A program made the position numbers and the translations under genes. A model generated the notes under the pieces. It saw only the letters and a program-made list of their open reading frames with translations. It was not told the origin of the DNA and did not search any database. From Marinobacter panjinensis (GTDB lineage Bacteria; Pseudomonadota; Gammaproteobacteria; Pseudomonadales; Oleiphilaceae), in contig NZ_SZYH01000001.1 of the NCBI RefSeq assembly GCF_005298175.1, positions 3,224,001-3,288,000 on the forward strand: a stretch of 64,000 bases of DNA, in the 5' to 3' direction. Below, one piece after another: positions 18,204 to 27,186 of the stretch (positions are counted from its first letter, which is position 1; every line of letters starts with the position of its first letter).

Positions 18204-18731
18204 TTAAAGCTTGCGTCCGGAGCTGCCAATGTAGAGATAAACCGATTGGCTTGAGCGATCTTCCACCCTGTGCACCGAAACCACGGGTGGGTTCTTACCC
18301 TCATGCTGAAAGAGGGTGACTGTGCCGGCGGCCTCGCCGTCCCGTTCGCGCTCCTTTTCTTCAGATTGCCATTCCGGTCCGAGACACCCCTTCACTTTTT
18401 CCACGGCCTGGTGGTAGCGCGCGTTTGCAACATCAAGGTCCGGGGCGCCGACGGTGCAGACATAGGCGGAATCCCCGTTGCCCCAGGCCCAGACTTCACA
18501 ATGGCCCCGGATCAGTTCTTCTTTCGCCCGGTAGATGGTCAAGGATCTGAAATTCGTGCCGCCTTTCCGAAAGGCCTCAAACTCTGTCGGGTAGTCCGCC
18601 ACAATGTTCTGCAGAGTGGCGCACGGGTCATCGGTGCCGCTTTGAATGTTGTCCTGGAAGGCACATCCGGTTACCGCGAGTGACACCAGGGCAAGGGATA
18701 AAGGCAGTCGGGTCATCATTATTTTGTCCAC
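18204..18731 (-). CDS. Putative lipoprotein of unknown function
   Basis: 175 residues from the GTG at 18731; the ATGs at 18719 or 18716 are alternatives and fit the signal peptide better. The lipobox VTGC follows MTRLPLSLALVSLA. The mature part has several cysteines (CATL, HCEVW, VCTVG, GCLG) that could form disulphides in the periplasm. Family not recognised. It lies between the desaturase and the GGDEF/EAL gene on the same strand. Confidence 0.72.
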   Translation of the reverse strand: MDKIMMTRLPLSLALVSLAVTGCAFQDNIQSGTDDPCATLQNIVADYPTEFEAFRKGGTNFRSLTIYRAKEELIRGHCEVWAWGNGDSAYVCTVGAPDLDVANARYHQAVEKVKGCLGPEWQSEEKERERDGEAAGTVTLFQHEGKNPPVVSVHRVEDRSSQSVYLYIGSSGRKL

Positions 18732-18945
18732 TAAGCGTCTGTGATGGGAGGTCTGCTTCCCCTGATTTAGCCTAAGAAAGTCCGATATGCAATTAATTTG
18801 ACCCTGACCCCGTTTTATTACCGCTGATTGGCAGAAAAATCCGGCTCCTGGGCGTCAACGTCGATAGATGAGCCTAAATGCTCGCTGCGGTTTACAAATT
18901 CCCAGGCTGCTCGCGCAGCAGCCTTGTGAAGCTTCCAGTGTTGGT
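18732..18945. other. Intergenic region with a hairpin downstream of the GGDEF/EAL gene
   Basis: AGGCTGCT (18904-18911) and AGCAGCCT (18917-18924) form an 8-bp stem with a CGCGC loop about 20 bases after the GGDEF/EAL stop. It could stop or stabilise that minus-strand transcript but lacks a good U-run. No other feature is seen. Confidence 0.4.
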
Positions 18946-21066
18946 TTAATGCGTTTTCTGGCGGTCCCGTTTTAGTAATTCCTCGAAATCATCCTGGCGC
19001 AGGGGCTTAGAGAACAGGAAACCCTGGGCATAGTCACAGCCGGCACGGGAGAGGAATTGCAACTGCTCGTCCGTTTCAACGCCCACTGCAATCACATGGA
19101 CGTCTATCGCGTGAGCCATAGCGATTATGCCTTTCAGTATGCGATCGGGTTTTTCACCCTGGCCAGCGTCCTTGATCAGTTCTCTGTCTATCTTGACGCT
19201 GTCCATCTCGAACTCCTGAAGAGCCAATAGCGAGAACGGTTCGATACCAAAATCGTTGATTGCCAATTTTAATCGCACATCTGGCAAACCCAGGCTCTTG
19301 CCTGGATTGAACCCAGAGGCATGAATGACGTTAAAGGCGGCAGGGGTCAGTTCCATAGTGATCCAGCTCTCGTTAAGGCCAATTTTTGTCAGCCGCGCTC
19401 GCCATTGGTCCACAAGGTTTTGGGTAACAAAGGTCGTTGGTGATTCGTTAATGTGGATCGGAAGGGCCTCTCCACGCAGGTCACGCCACCGGATCTGGCA
19501 TTTCACTGCTTGCTCCAGTACGTACCCGTTGATCTCGTCCGGCATGCGGTGCTGTTCAGTGGTGCTGAGAAAGGTAGTCGGAGTCAAAAGTCCCTTGTGA
19601 GGATGATTCCATCGGAGTAAAGCTTCTGCTCCGTATATGGCTCCAGTACGGATATCGATAATCGGCTGATAATAAACCTCCAGTTGGTTTTCGCTGAGGG
19701 CATCATCCAGTTCTCTGCTCAACCGTAGATCCTCGGCTTTGCTTTGCGCCATCGAGGAATCGTAGGTCTGAACCTGCTGGCCTCCCTGCTCTTTGGCAGC
19801 GTACATGGCATGATCGGCATTATGCATCAGTTGGTCCACATCCGTGCCGCCGCCAGGGAAGACCGCCAGGCCGATGCTGCTAGAGATGTGTACCCGGTGA
19901 GAATCCACCTCAAAAGTCCGTTCGAGGCTGGTCAGAAGTGCATTGGCGGCTTCTTCCGCACCCTCCCTGTCGGTTTCCTTCAAGATCAGGGTAAATTCGT
20001 CTCCACCAAGACGGGCCACCGTATCCATGGCCCGGACTCTGGTGACAAGCCGTTCGGCCACCATCGCCAGCAGCTGGTCACCTGCCTTGTGGCCTAGCTG
20101 GTCGTTGGCTTGTTTGAAACCATCCAGGTCGACGAATAGCAAGGCAAAGGAGCTGCCCACCCGTTGGGCTTCCAGCAGGGTCTGCTCGAGACGATCAATG
20201 AACAGCCGTCGATTGGGGAGGCCGGTGAGCAAATCAAAATTGGCGCTTCGCCAGATCTGATGTTCTGCCTGTTTGCGTTCGGTGATGTTCCGAGAAGTCT
20301 TCACGACCGCCTCAATCTCGTTTTGGTCGTCAAAAACCGGGACAAATTGGCACTCTAAATACGCTTCTTCGCCTGATGGAAAACAGTGACGATGCTCCCA
20401 ACGCTCAGTCTGGCCAGTAGTAACTGATTTGGTGATTGCATCGTGTATTCCGGAGGCCAACTCCAGATTCAGCTGTTTCGGGGTTTTACCAACAACGTCC
20501 CGATGCGTTGCATCGACCAGACCGGCCATAGCATCGTTGAGAAACAGATACTTACCATCCGGTTCGAATACGGCGGCGGGGTCAGGGGATGCTTTCAACA
20601 TGGTTTCGAACAGGCGCGTTACCTGATTTTTAAGAGCTGAGAAGCTCGACATTGAGGTGGCAACCAACTGGTCGATGGCTTCGTTGAATCGCACCAATTC
20701 ATCGATGTCCTTTGTGGTGAGGCCTCCCTGCTCATCGCCCCAGGCCTTGGTGACCCGAGCCCGCAGGGCCCGGAGTTCCTGCACCAACTGGTGCATGGAC
20801 ATTTCCTGCCGGAGACGATCCTTACCATGCTTTTCTCCGATCCGCGAAACAAGGTGTTTGCCTTTGCCAACGGCCTTGCGTGCCACCTCTTCCTTGCTTT
20901 GAAAGGTTAAGAGGTCTTCTGTGATGAAATCCAGCATCTCACGGGCATGATCCCTCAGTGCGCGGCTATCTTCATCCTTCAGCTCCGGGGCGATTTCCAA
21001 CACAGCTTCTTCCCAGTCTTCGAGCAATCGCTCCATGTTCGTCTGGATAAATTGGGCCAGCTTCAT
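18946..21066 (-). CDS. RsbRD-type sensor with PAS, GGDEF and EAL domains (c-di-GMP signalling)
   Basis: 706 residues in four parts: an N-terminal helical RsbRD-like domain (~1-135), PAS (~145-270, PSPDPAAVFEP-type opening and the NITERKQAE exit), GGDEF (~275-440) and EAL (~455-700). The cyclase site RLGGDEF is intact. The phosphodiesterase has GAEALLRW and VKIDREL, but the DDFG metal motif reads NDFG and ELTE reads ELTP, so hydrolysis may be weak or lost. No membrane segment is seen, so it is probably a cytosolic sensor making c-di-GMP. Monocistronic. Confidence 0.92.
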   Translation of the reverse strand: MKLAQFIQTNMERLLEDWEEAVLEIAPELKDEDSRALRDHAREMLDFITEDLLTFQSKEEVARKAVGKGKHLVSRIGEKHGKDRLRQEMSMHQLVQELRALRARVTKAWGDEQGGLTTKDIDELVRFNEAIDQLVATSMSSFSALKNQVTRLFETMLKASPDPAAVFEPDGKYLFLNDAMAGLVDATHRDVVGKTPKQLNLELASGIHDAITKSVTTGQTERWEHRHCFPSGEEAYLECQFVPVFDDQNEIEAVVKTSRNITERKQAEHQIWRSANFDLLTGLPNRRLFIDRLEQTLLEAQRVGSSFALLFVDLDGFKQANDQLGHKAGDQLLAMVAERLVTRVRAMDTVARLGGDEFTLILKETDREGAEEAANALLTSLERTFEVDSHRVHISSSIGLAVFPGGGTDVDQLMHNADHAMYAAKEQGGQQVQTYDSSMAQSKAEDLRLSRELDDALSENQLEVYYQPIIDIRTGAIYGAEALLRWNHPHKGLLTPTTFLSTTEQHRMPDEINGYVLEQAVKCQIRWRDLRGEALPIHINESPTTFVTQNLVDQWRARLTKIGLNESWITMELTPAAFNVIHASGFNPGKSLGLPDVRLKLAINDFGIEPFSLLALQEFEMDSVKIDRELIKDAGQGEKPDRILKGIIAMAHAIDVHVIAVGVETDEQLQFLSRAGCDYAQGFLFSKPLRQDDFEELLKRDRQKTH

Positions 21067-21381
21067 AGCGAGGGATCTCTTCCGTTATGCATTGGCGGGT
21101 GCCTACATGGTTCTTTAGCCATAAATAGCTTAGTGGTCGGAAACCCAATAAATATGGGGCCAGTAAAGCATGTCAGGATATGCAATCCTAAGTATTCCGT
21201 CGATATCACTGCCAGCACTGATGTACTGGAGAGTGCTTCCTCAAAGATCCCCACGATATCCGAGGTTGTTCTCAACTGACCGCTAATCCTTCTCTATCAT
21301 CAGCGACCGGCGTCCATCTGTGCGACAACGAACATTTGATGGTGTTGTTCTTATTAGTTGGCAGCCGCGCCAGCCCGTAGT

Positions 21382-21612
21382 TCGATAGTCAGCGGCAAAC
21401 TCCAGTGGTGTCTGGTAGCTCAAAGCTGAATGGGGCCGGCTTTCATTATCGTCTCGTCGCCAATTACCGATGATTTCCCGGGCATGAGCCAAATCCCTGA
21501 ACCAGTGTTCATTCACGCCTTCAATCGAGCCATTCTCGCCGGCGAAGCCTCCCGCATCCTGAACGCCGGCGTGCAAATCGATTCCACAATAATGCCGGTA
21601 ACTGCTACGTTT
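21382..21612 (-). mobile_element. Chimeric insertion-sequence scar (IS110-like start joined to IS3-like transposase end)
   Basis: In one minus-strand frame, 21612-21568 encodes RHYCGIDLHA, which matches the N-terminal start of IS110-family transposases. From ~21537 to 21382 the frame encodes ENGSIEG...VNEHWFRDL...RPHSALSYQTPLEFAADYR, the C-terminal end of IS3-family OrfB. The IS3 part has lost the FNGRLRDE segment between IE and NEHWF. No start codon and no terminal repeats are seen, so this is a dead, recombined remnant. The open frame continues to 21283 without recognisable content. Confidence 0.6.
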
Positions 21613-21647
21613 TAAGTTAAGTAGTCTCCCTGTCCTGCACAGCATGT

Positions 21648-22901
21648 ATGGTGAATGCGATGGATTACAACTTTCTGGACGAAAGCGGGCAGATTCTTCG
21701 TGAGGCCGGCCGTCTCGGTAGGATTGACCCCAATGTGGTTGAGTTTCTCGCTGCACCCGCGCGCGTGATGACGTTTCGTATTCCGATGAAAATGGACGAT
21801 GGCAGTTTTCGTGTGTTTGATGCTCACCGTGTTCGTTACAACGATGCGCTTGGACCTAGCCGCGACGGGACGCGTATTTCTGCTGATCTCGACCTCGATG
21901 AGGTGAAATCCCTCGCATTGATCATGTCGATCAAACACGCGGCTGGGCGAATCCCCGCCGGTGGTGGCAAAGGGGGCATCGTGGCCGACCCCCGTGAATT
22001 AAGCGACCGGGAGTTCGAGTCACTTTGCCGTGCCTATATCCGCTACCTGCGCCCGAGAGGGCAGGCGTACGATGTACCCGGTGCCGATATCGGCACTGAC
22101 CTGCAAACCATGAGCTGGATGCTGGACGAATTTGAGTCGATCACTGGCTACCATGAACCGGCCGCGGTCAATGACAAGCCGCCCATTCTCGGCGGGTCGC
22201 AGGGTGGCTACGAAGCGACCGGCAGTGGTGTTTTCGACGTGTTCAGAGAGGCTGCGGAGCAGACCGGCCTTGAAATCGAAAATACCCGTGTCGCTATTCA
22301 GGGATTCGGCCAGGTCGGGACGGTGGCGGCGGGCATGTTCTACGAAGCCGGCTGTAATGTTGTGGCAGTGAGCGATAGCCGAGGCGGCGTCTATGCGAAT
22401 GATGGGCTTGATGTTCCCGGCCTGTTGGCGCACAAACGGGCCACGGGGAAAGTTGCAGATTTTGCCGGCAGCGAGCCAATATCCAGCGAAGGGATGCTGG
22501 AATGTGACTGCGACGTGCTGGTGCCTGCGTCGGTTCAGGGCGTGATTACCGCAGACAATGCTGACCGGATTCAGGCCCGGATGGTAGTCGAAGCTGCCAA
22601 TGCGCCGACGACCGTAAAAGCCGAAGCAATGCTGCTGGAACGGGACATAACCATCGTCCCGGATGTGCTTGCTAATGCCGGCAGTGTGCACTTGTGTCAG
22701 ATGGAACGCAGTCAGGGCCTCTCCGATGATTACTGGGATATCGATACGATTAACCGCTTGCGACAGGAGCGGTTGGCAAGAGGCTATCGGGAAGCCGTGA
22801 ACGCCGCAGCTGAACATCATTTGAAATCGATCAGGCTGGGTGCGTGGATTAATGCTCTCAAACGGATTGAGGAGGCGATGCACCTGCGCGGCTGGTGTTA
22901 G
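21648..22901 (+). CDS. Glu/Leu/Phe/Val dehydrogenase family protein
   Basis: 417 residues, close to hexameric glutamate dehydrogenase length. Key features: AGRIPAGGGKGGIVADP (the catalytic-lysine region), DVPGADIGTDLQTMSWMLDEF, and the Rossmann segment VAIQGFGQVGTVAAGMFYEAG. It oxidatively deaminates an amino acid, probably glutamate, to the keto acid with NAD(P). No good ribosome site precedes the ATG at 21648; an ATG at 21660 is an alternative. Its 5' side is the IS scar, 35 bases away, so the native promoter may have been replaced. Confidence 0.88.
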   Translation: MVNAMDYNFLDESGQILREAGRLGRIDPNVVEFLAAPARVMTFRIPMKMDDGSFRVFDAHRVRYNDALGPSRDGTRISADLDLDEVKSLALIMSIKHAAGRIPAGGGKGGIVADPRELSDREFESLCRAYIRYLRPRGQAYDVPGADIGTDLQTMSWMLDEFESITGYHEPAAVNDKPPILGGSQGGYEATGSGVFDVFREAAEQTGLEIENTRVAIQGFGQVGTVAAGMFYEAGCNVVAVSDSRGGVYANDGLDVPGLLAHKRATGKVADFAGSEPISSEGMLECDCDVLVPASVQGVITADNADRIQARMVVEAANAPTTVKAEAMLLERDITIVPDVLANAGSVHLCQMERSQGLSDDYWDIDTINRLRQERLARGYREAVNAAAEHHLKSIRLGAWINALKRIEEAMHLRGWC

Positions 22902-23058
22902 GTGCGCCGTTGGGCTTGAGGCTCTCTCAGGTTTTCCAATATATGGGGGGATGGTTACACCAATAGTGCTACCATCCTTGCATGGCAGTGACAGCTACGA
23001 AGGGCCAAACCTGGCCCTCCGTTAACACCGCTTCCGGATAATGGCCTTCAGTTACTGG

Positions 23059-24012
23059 TTACGCATCCTGATCCCTAGCATGGCGCACCAGATTGGTTAA
23101 CCAGGAACCACCAGCGCACCAGTTTTCGTCTGTATCTTCAGCCGATACCACCGCCACAACATAGGGGCCGTCGCTCCAGAAAGCGAACATCGGGCCTCCG
23201 GAATTTCCCGGTGTAAGGTCCGCATGCGTCTCCATGGACCGAGCGGGGCCGAGATCATACCAGGGCTCATTCAGCTTCTTGTCGCGCTGAAAGGTCGGGC
23301 GCAAGGCGCTGCCAATACTGCCGGGATAGCCGATATTGAACCAGTAAGGTTCGTCATCCCACGAACTGTTGTACGTCCGCGTGCCCATCCATCCAAACAG
23401 ATCGCCGATACGATCAGCCGTGACCAGAACCGCATAGTCCTCGTCGAGTTCGAACCAGCTAACGCTGCCGGTCACCTTGGTATAAAACCAGACTCTGGTG
23501 ATGGCGGTGACGGCACGGACTGAACCGCCGGATCGATGAACCTCAACGGTGCCTGCGCCATTTGAACTCCAGTCAACGACATGACTTGCCGTCAGTACAT
23601 GCCTGGGGCCAACAATGACGCCCGATCCGGTGCCGGACGAGGTCAGGACCTTGCAAATGGTTCCCCATGGATAGCTGATGTCGTTGTAAATTCTGCGGTC
23701 CTCCGGATTAAACACAGTCAGAGGCCGTAGATCTTTTCCATTCAGAAGAACACGAGGCGGTTTTAGCGGTTTCTCCCTGCAGGGTAGGGCGCTTACCCCA
23801 AACCACCTGGGAATCATTGGCGCGGTAGGTGTTGCGTCAGCCTGCGCATCCCGTTCGGCATCAAGCCCTTTATGCTTGTAGGGCTTTAGTTCCGGCAGCA
23901 GCATGGACTGCAGATCTTTTGGTATTTTGCCCTTCGGATTTTTGTCGAAACGTTCGGCAACCTCGGAGGCAGAGAGAGGGGATTCTTCGTTCGCTTTATC
24001 TTTGCTGGCCAT
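23059..24012 (-). CDS. Trypsin-like (S1/V8-type) serine protease, no signal peptide
   Basis: 317 residues. The catalytic triad is visible: His in VLTASHVV (~residue 150), Asp in LDEDYAVLV (~205) and Ser in LTPGNSGGPMF (~278). GSGVIVGPRHVLTASH is the standard approach to the histidine. The first ~100 residues are charged, lysine-rich and lack any signal peptide or membrane segment. The chosen ATG has AAGGAA upstream and starts MASKDKANEES. It may act in the cytosol or be exported by a route without a cleavable signal. Similar proteins resemble glutamyl endopeptidases; specificity is unknown. Confidence 0.85.
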   Translation of the reverse strand: MASKDKANEESPLSASEVAERFDKNPKGKIPKDLQSMLLPELKPYKHKGLDAERDAQADATPTAPMIPRWFGVSALPCREKPLKPPRVLLNGKDLRPLTVFNPEDRRIYNDISYPWGTICKVLTSSGTGSGVIVGPRHVLTASHVVDWSSNGAGTVEVHRSGGSVRAVTAITRVWFYTKVTGSVSWFELDEDYAVLVTADRIGDLFGWMGTRTYNSSWDDEPYWFNIGYPGSIGSALRPTFQRDKKLNEPWYDLGPARSMETHADLTPGNSGGPMFAFWSDGPYVVAVVSAEDTDENWCAGGSWLTNLVRHARDQDA

Positions 24013-24274
24013 TTTAAAGTTCCTTTTTGAGCGCTAAACCATGGCTTACAGCGCCAGACGAGGCCGGCGCTGAACCTGCCCCGGTTTTGTGTGCATCCAG
24101 CAAAATTGTCTTGTACACCACACCGGGGACAAGACTCTCCAGCGAACATCAGAGTCATTAGTTAGTCTAGTTCTTACTGCGGAGTGGTCAAAGTTTGACC
24201 AGTTCGACGTAGCCGTTGTCGCCGTCTGTGCGGTGGCTACTGAAGATTACTGCGTAGTACGGGGGCTTGGTGCA

Positions 24275-24676
24275 TTACACCCACCCTCTCAGCTTGGCAG
24301 CGATGTAGGGTGCAAGGGCCGTTGCTGCAAGAACCACAGGCCAGATGTTGCCACCCTTGAATGTGTAGGCCTCAAGCAACTCCGACCACGACTTGCCTTG
24401 CCACAGCCCGAATGAAAACTCGAAAACGAGTGTAAGAACGAGCCACCCCAGGCCGACAATCCAGAGCGCGAGGGGGCGACGAATATGCAGCCATGGAAGG
24501 GCAAAGTACGCCACGCCAATGATTAAGGCGGAGAGCAGCAAACCGCTAAGCACGAGTGCTGTCGGAGTTCCGAACCCTGGTACAAGCACCGATTCACGCA
24601 GCACTCCGTTGGCAATAGCCAGAAACAGGACGCCAACCCAAATTACCAAAGCCTTGAAAGCGACTGCCGTCAGCAT
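24275..24676 (-). CDS. Small four-helix membrane protein of unknown function
   Basis: 133 residues, mostly hydrophobic, with segments at ~5-25, ~38-60, ~68-88 and ~112-130. No family is recognised. Its ATG overlaps the TGA of the preceding 71-residue ORF (ATGCTGA), which suggests translational coupling and that both are real. Confidence 0.7.
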   Translation of the reverse strand: MLTAVAFKALVIWVGVLFLAIANGVLRESVLVPGFGTPTALVLSGLLLSALIIGVAYFALPWLHIRRPLALWIVGLGWLVLTLVFEFSFGLWQGKSWSELLEAYTFKGGNIWPVVLAATALAPYIAAKLRGWV

Positions 24677-24885
24677 TGCTTACTCACAGTTTCTCCCTGA
24701 AAATACTTAACGCCCGGTGAAATCCCATGGCGAAACAAATCGTCGCCGATAATTATGGCACCGTCATCTCTTGCTTGCATGAGTTTGCTATAGTGTGTTT
24801 TCAAGGATGTTGTCTCCCGTACTGGTAAGTTCCCCCTTTTTTCACCTGGCACCTTCGCAATCGGTAATGTGAAGCTGTTGGGCAT
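24670..24885 (-). CDS. Small hypothetical protein coupled to a membrane protein gene
   Basis: 71 residues from the ATG at 24885, preceded by GAGGG at seven bases. It is charged and soluble, with the motif DDGAIIIGDDLFRHG near residue 40-55. It resembles nothing recognised. The stop TGA overlaps the start of the downstream membrane protein (ATGCTGA). Its 5' end faces the divergent DUF2914 gene, whose start is 40 bases away. Confidence 0.5.
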   Translation of the reverse strand: MPNSFTLPIAKVPGEKRGNLPVRETTSLKTHYSKLMQARDDGAIIIGDDLFRHGISPGVKYFQGETVSKQC

Positions 24886-24925
24886 ATTCAAACCCTCTAT
24901 TGCCTGCTTCAAGGAAGAACCACCG

Positions 24926-25825
24926 GTGAAAACAGCAAGACCGCAAAATCAACGTTTGTCAGGTAAGTCCTCCCGCCTACCTGAGCCCAAAGAGCCCGAA
25001 GAGGTTGTTGTGTATCTTTGGGGGCGCATCTTTGCCGCTCTTTTCGTATTCATTCTGGTGGTGGGGGGCATAATCTGGGGTGCTTTAGAGATCTTTGGCA
25101 CCGGCGAGCAAAAGGACGCGCTGGCAGAGAATCAGGAAGTGGAGTCGCCTCCTCTCCCGCCGGTATTTGTCGACGAGTCCTCGTCCGCCGAGCCTGCATC
25201 CATCCAGTTACCGAAGACCGCATCACGAGAACAATCGGAAGCTGACGCAAACGCTGGCATGCCGGACGAGACAAACTCAGTTCAAACTGAAGTGGCCGAG
25301 ACGCCTGCCGCCGTGTCCGAAATTGCAGCGGAAGCAGCATCGAGTGATTCCAGTGCAGAACCCGCCCCCCCTCCGTTGGCCAGTCAGGTGAGCGAACCGG
25401 AGTCATCGATAGATCTCGGCTCCCTTCCAGCGCCGGCGGCAGGAGAATCGGAACCGCCCCGGGAAGATACTGCCTCCATCGAGCTGCTTTCTGATCACAT
25501 AATCCGGGCGCAACTGAGTACCGGCCTGGAGGACAAAGAGCCAATTGACGAAATCCCGAACGTTTTGACGATGAACAGTGACGGACTGATTCGGATTTAC
25601 CTGTTTACCGAAATCCAGGGCATGGAAGGCCAGTTGCACTTCCACGACTGGTACCTGGAGGATGAACGGGTTGCACGGGTGGAAATCAGGCCGTCGGTTG
25701 ATCCCATGCGCGCATCCTCAGCCAAGTATATCGACCGAAACATGGTGGGAGACTGGCGAGTTGAGGTGGTCACAGAGGAAGGCGAGCTTTTGGCCAAAGG
25801 GGAGTTTTCGGTTCTGCCTCTATAA
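24926..25825 (+). CDS. DUF2914 domain membrane protein
   Basis: 299 residues from a GTG at 24926 (AAGGAA upstream; the longer frame to 24869 overlaps the divergent gene's start and looks less natural). A short cytosolic N-terminus leads to one membrane helix (~35-58, IFAALFVFILVVGGIIWGAL). A long low-complexity Ala/Glu/Pro/Ser linker (~65-190) follows, then a C-terminal DUF2914 domain (~190-299; RIYLFTEIQGMEGQ, DHIIRAQLS). DUF2914 is an uncharacterised extracytoplasmic fold. The TAA lies inside the attC-like site at 25820-25871. Confidence 0.85.
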   Translation: MKTARPQNQRLSGKSSRLPEPKEPEEVVVYLWGRIFAALFVFILVVGGIIWGALEIFGTGEQKDALAENQEVESPPLPPVFVDESSSAEPASIQLPKTASREQSEADANAGMPDETNSVQTEVAETPAAVSEIAAEAASSDSSAEPAPPPLASQVSEPESSIDLGSLPAPAAGESEPPREDTASIELLSDHIIRAQLSTGLEDKEPIDEIPNVLTMNSDGLIRIYLFTEIQGMEGQLHFHDWYLEDERVARVEIRPSVDPMRASSAKYIDRNMVGDWRVEVVTEEGELLAKGEFSVLPL

Positions 25826-25871
25826 CCGAAGTTGGAAGCAGTGCACCGCGTACTACAGCGACTTGTTAACC
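25820..25871 (-). repeat. attC-like recombination site A (short or eroded)
   Basis: On the minus strand the right end gives GGTTAAC followed by AAGTCGCTGTAGTACGCGG, and the left end gives GTTATAG. The 24 bases 25846-25869 are identical to 31360-31383 in the clear attC B. The spacing is only 52 bp, so either this is a short attC or only the right half is intact. The DUF2306 stop codon lies in its right core, as for the other cassettes. Two unrelated genes end here from opposite sides. Confidence 0.6.
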
Positions 25872-26231
25872 AAATAGCCACTGATGGATAACCCTGCCAG
25901 GTGCCAATGTACCGATGCCGGCACCAACAACCCCATAAAAAGCCCCCATAGCGAACGCCCTATGCCGTTTAATATTACTGGTTCGGGCTGAGTAGAGCGA
26001 AACGGCGACACAAACCAATATCCAGATAGAGAGCAAATGTATTGGACTATACCCCCAGAAAAGGTCCATGAATCCTGTGAGCCAAAAGGACGAGACGGCC
26101 ACAATGACCATGGCTGTCATCCATGACCAACCAACCAACTTGTGTAGCTTTGTTCCTTTCTGCGCTAATAATTGGCTGATTCCAGCCAGCAAAGCCCAGA
26201 GTGCTGCAGTGAGATGAATAGTTAGAGCCAT
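25866..26231 (-). CDS. DUF2306-like small membrane protein, cassette-like
   Basis: 121 residues with four hydrophobic helices (~5-20, ~35-55, ~63-80, ~95-112) and conserved histidines ([35 protein letters not shown]) typical of DUF2306/YozB-like membrane proteins, whose function is unknown. The start overlaps the end of the LysR gene by 10 bases, so translation is probably coupled. Its TAA lies inside attC-like site A, as in an integron cassette. Confidence 0.8.
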   Translation of the reverse strand: MALTIHLTAALWALLAGISQLLAQKGTKLHKLVGWSWMTAMVIVAVSSFWLTGFMDLFWGYSPIHLLSIWILVCVAVSLYSARTSNIKRHRAFAMGAFYGVVGAGIGTLAPGRVIHQWLFG

Positions 26232-27091
26232 CGCTTGGCTTCAGCAATTACCGTTTCTATTCTCCTCTGAAGCGCCTTATTCCGCAGAGCGCAAAGATAT
26301 AGCGTCTCGCTGACCGGGCGAGCAAGTCGATGTGCTTTAATCTGCTCCGGCCTTTGGAAGGCTTCAACCGCATGTGCCGGTAGGACGGTAAAACCCAACC
26401 CCATGCTGACCGGCTCCAAAATCAAGCTGATCTGATTTGAGAATCCCTTCCTGGGAAACAGGTTACTGTGCTGGAATTGAGGGTAATTGGCACCGAGAAG
26501 CAGGTTGGCATGATGACTTCCGTCGGGGTGGTCGATAAAGCCCAGGGTCATCAAAGTGTCCCACCCCGGCTCTTCGACTGAAGCAGGTGTTACCAATAGC
26601 AGCGACTCTTGCGCGACCGGCATGCAACTTACGTCGGCCAGGGCGGATTTCGACGTCATGAATCCAATATCAACGGTAGACTCAGCGATTGCTTTTTCCA
26701 CATCGGTATTCGGCGCAAACCGGTAATCGATAATGAGCTTGGGGTGCTTGCTCTGCAACGCCAGCAAATGCGGATAAAGTTTAAGCCCAACACTTCCCGG
26801 GGACATCATCCGCACAGTCCCTTCATAGGGTGGGTCCTCTCCGACGCTCTGTTCCAGATTCGACAACGCCAAGAGAATGTCCTGCGCGCCGGCATAAAGC
26901 CTTTCGCCGGCATCCGAGAGCGAGAATTTTTTGCCCTCCCGTACAAGCAACTCGGTGCCGAGCTGCTGCTCCAGCTTACGCACATGCTGACTCATCCCCG
27001 ACTGCGTCATGTGGAGGCGCTCAGCCGTACGCGTGAAATGGCCAACTTCAACCAGTGTGCAAAAGCTGCGTAACCAGGTGGTATTTATCAT
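26222..27091 (-). CDS. LysR-family transcriptional regulator
   Basis: 289 residues: N-terminal winged HTH (~1-60; [27 protein letters not shown]) and a C-terminal periplasmic-binding-protein-like effector domain (~90-289). It is divergent from the VOC gene at 27187, the standard arrangement for a LysR target. The intergenic region contains ATTAC...GTAAT-like and T-N11-A-like elements (27108-27137), but no strict box can be called. Effector unknown. Confidence 0.92.
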   Translation of the reverse strand: MINTTWLRSFCTLVEVGHFTRTAERLHMTQSGMSQHVRKLEQQLGTELLVREGKKFSLSDAGERLYAGAQDILLALSNLEQSVGEDPPYEGTVRMMSPGSVGLKLYPHLLALQSKHPKLIIDYRFAPNTDVEKAIAESTVDIGFMTSKSALADVSCMPVAQESLLLVTPASVEEPGWDTLMTLGFIDHPDGSHHANLLLGANYPQFQHSNLFPRKGFSNQISLILEPVSMGLGFTVLPAHAVEAFQRPEQIKAHRLARPVSETLYLCALRNKALQRRIETVIAEAKRWL

Positions 27092-27186
27092 TACGATCCG
27101 TGATTTATTGAATTACAAACCATAATTTTACGTAATCGTCAGCGCTATGTAACCTGTTTTCAGTTCAATTAAAAGGAGGAGAAACA

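Noticed and set aside
18795-18820. TTTGACCCTGACCCCG stretch, with a partial relative near 10262
   Set aside because: Short, common-looking sequence with no structure or gene association; not enough copies to call a repeat.
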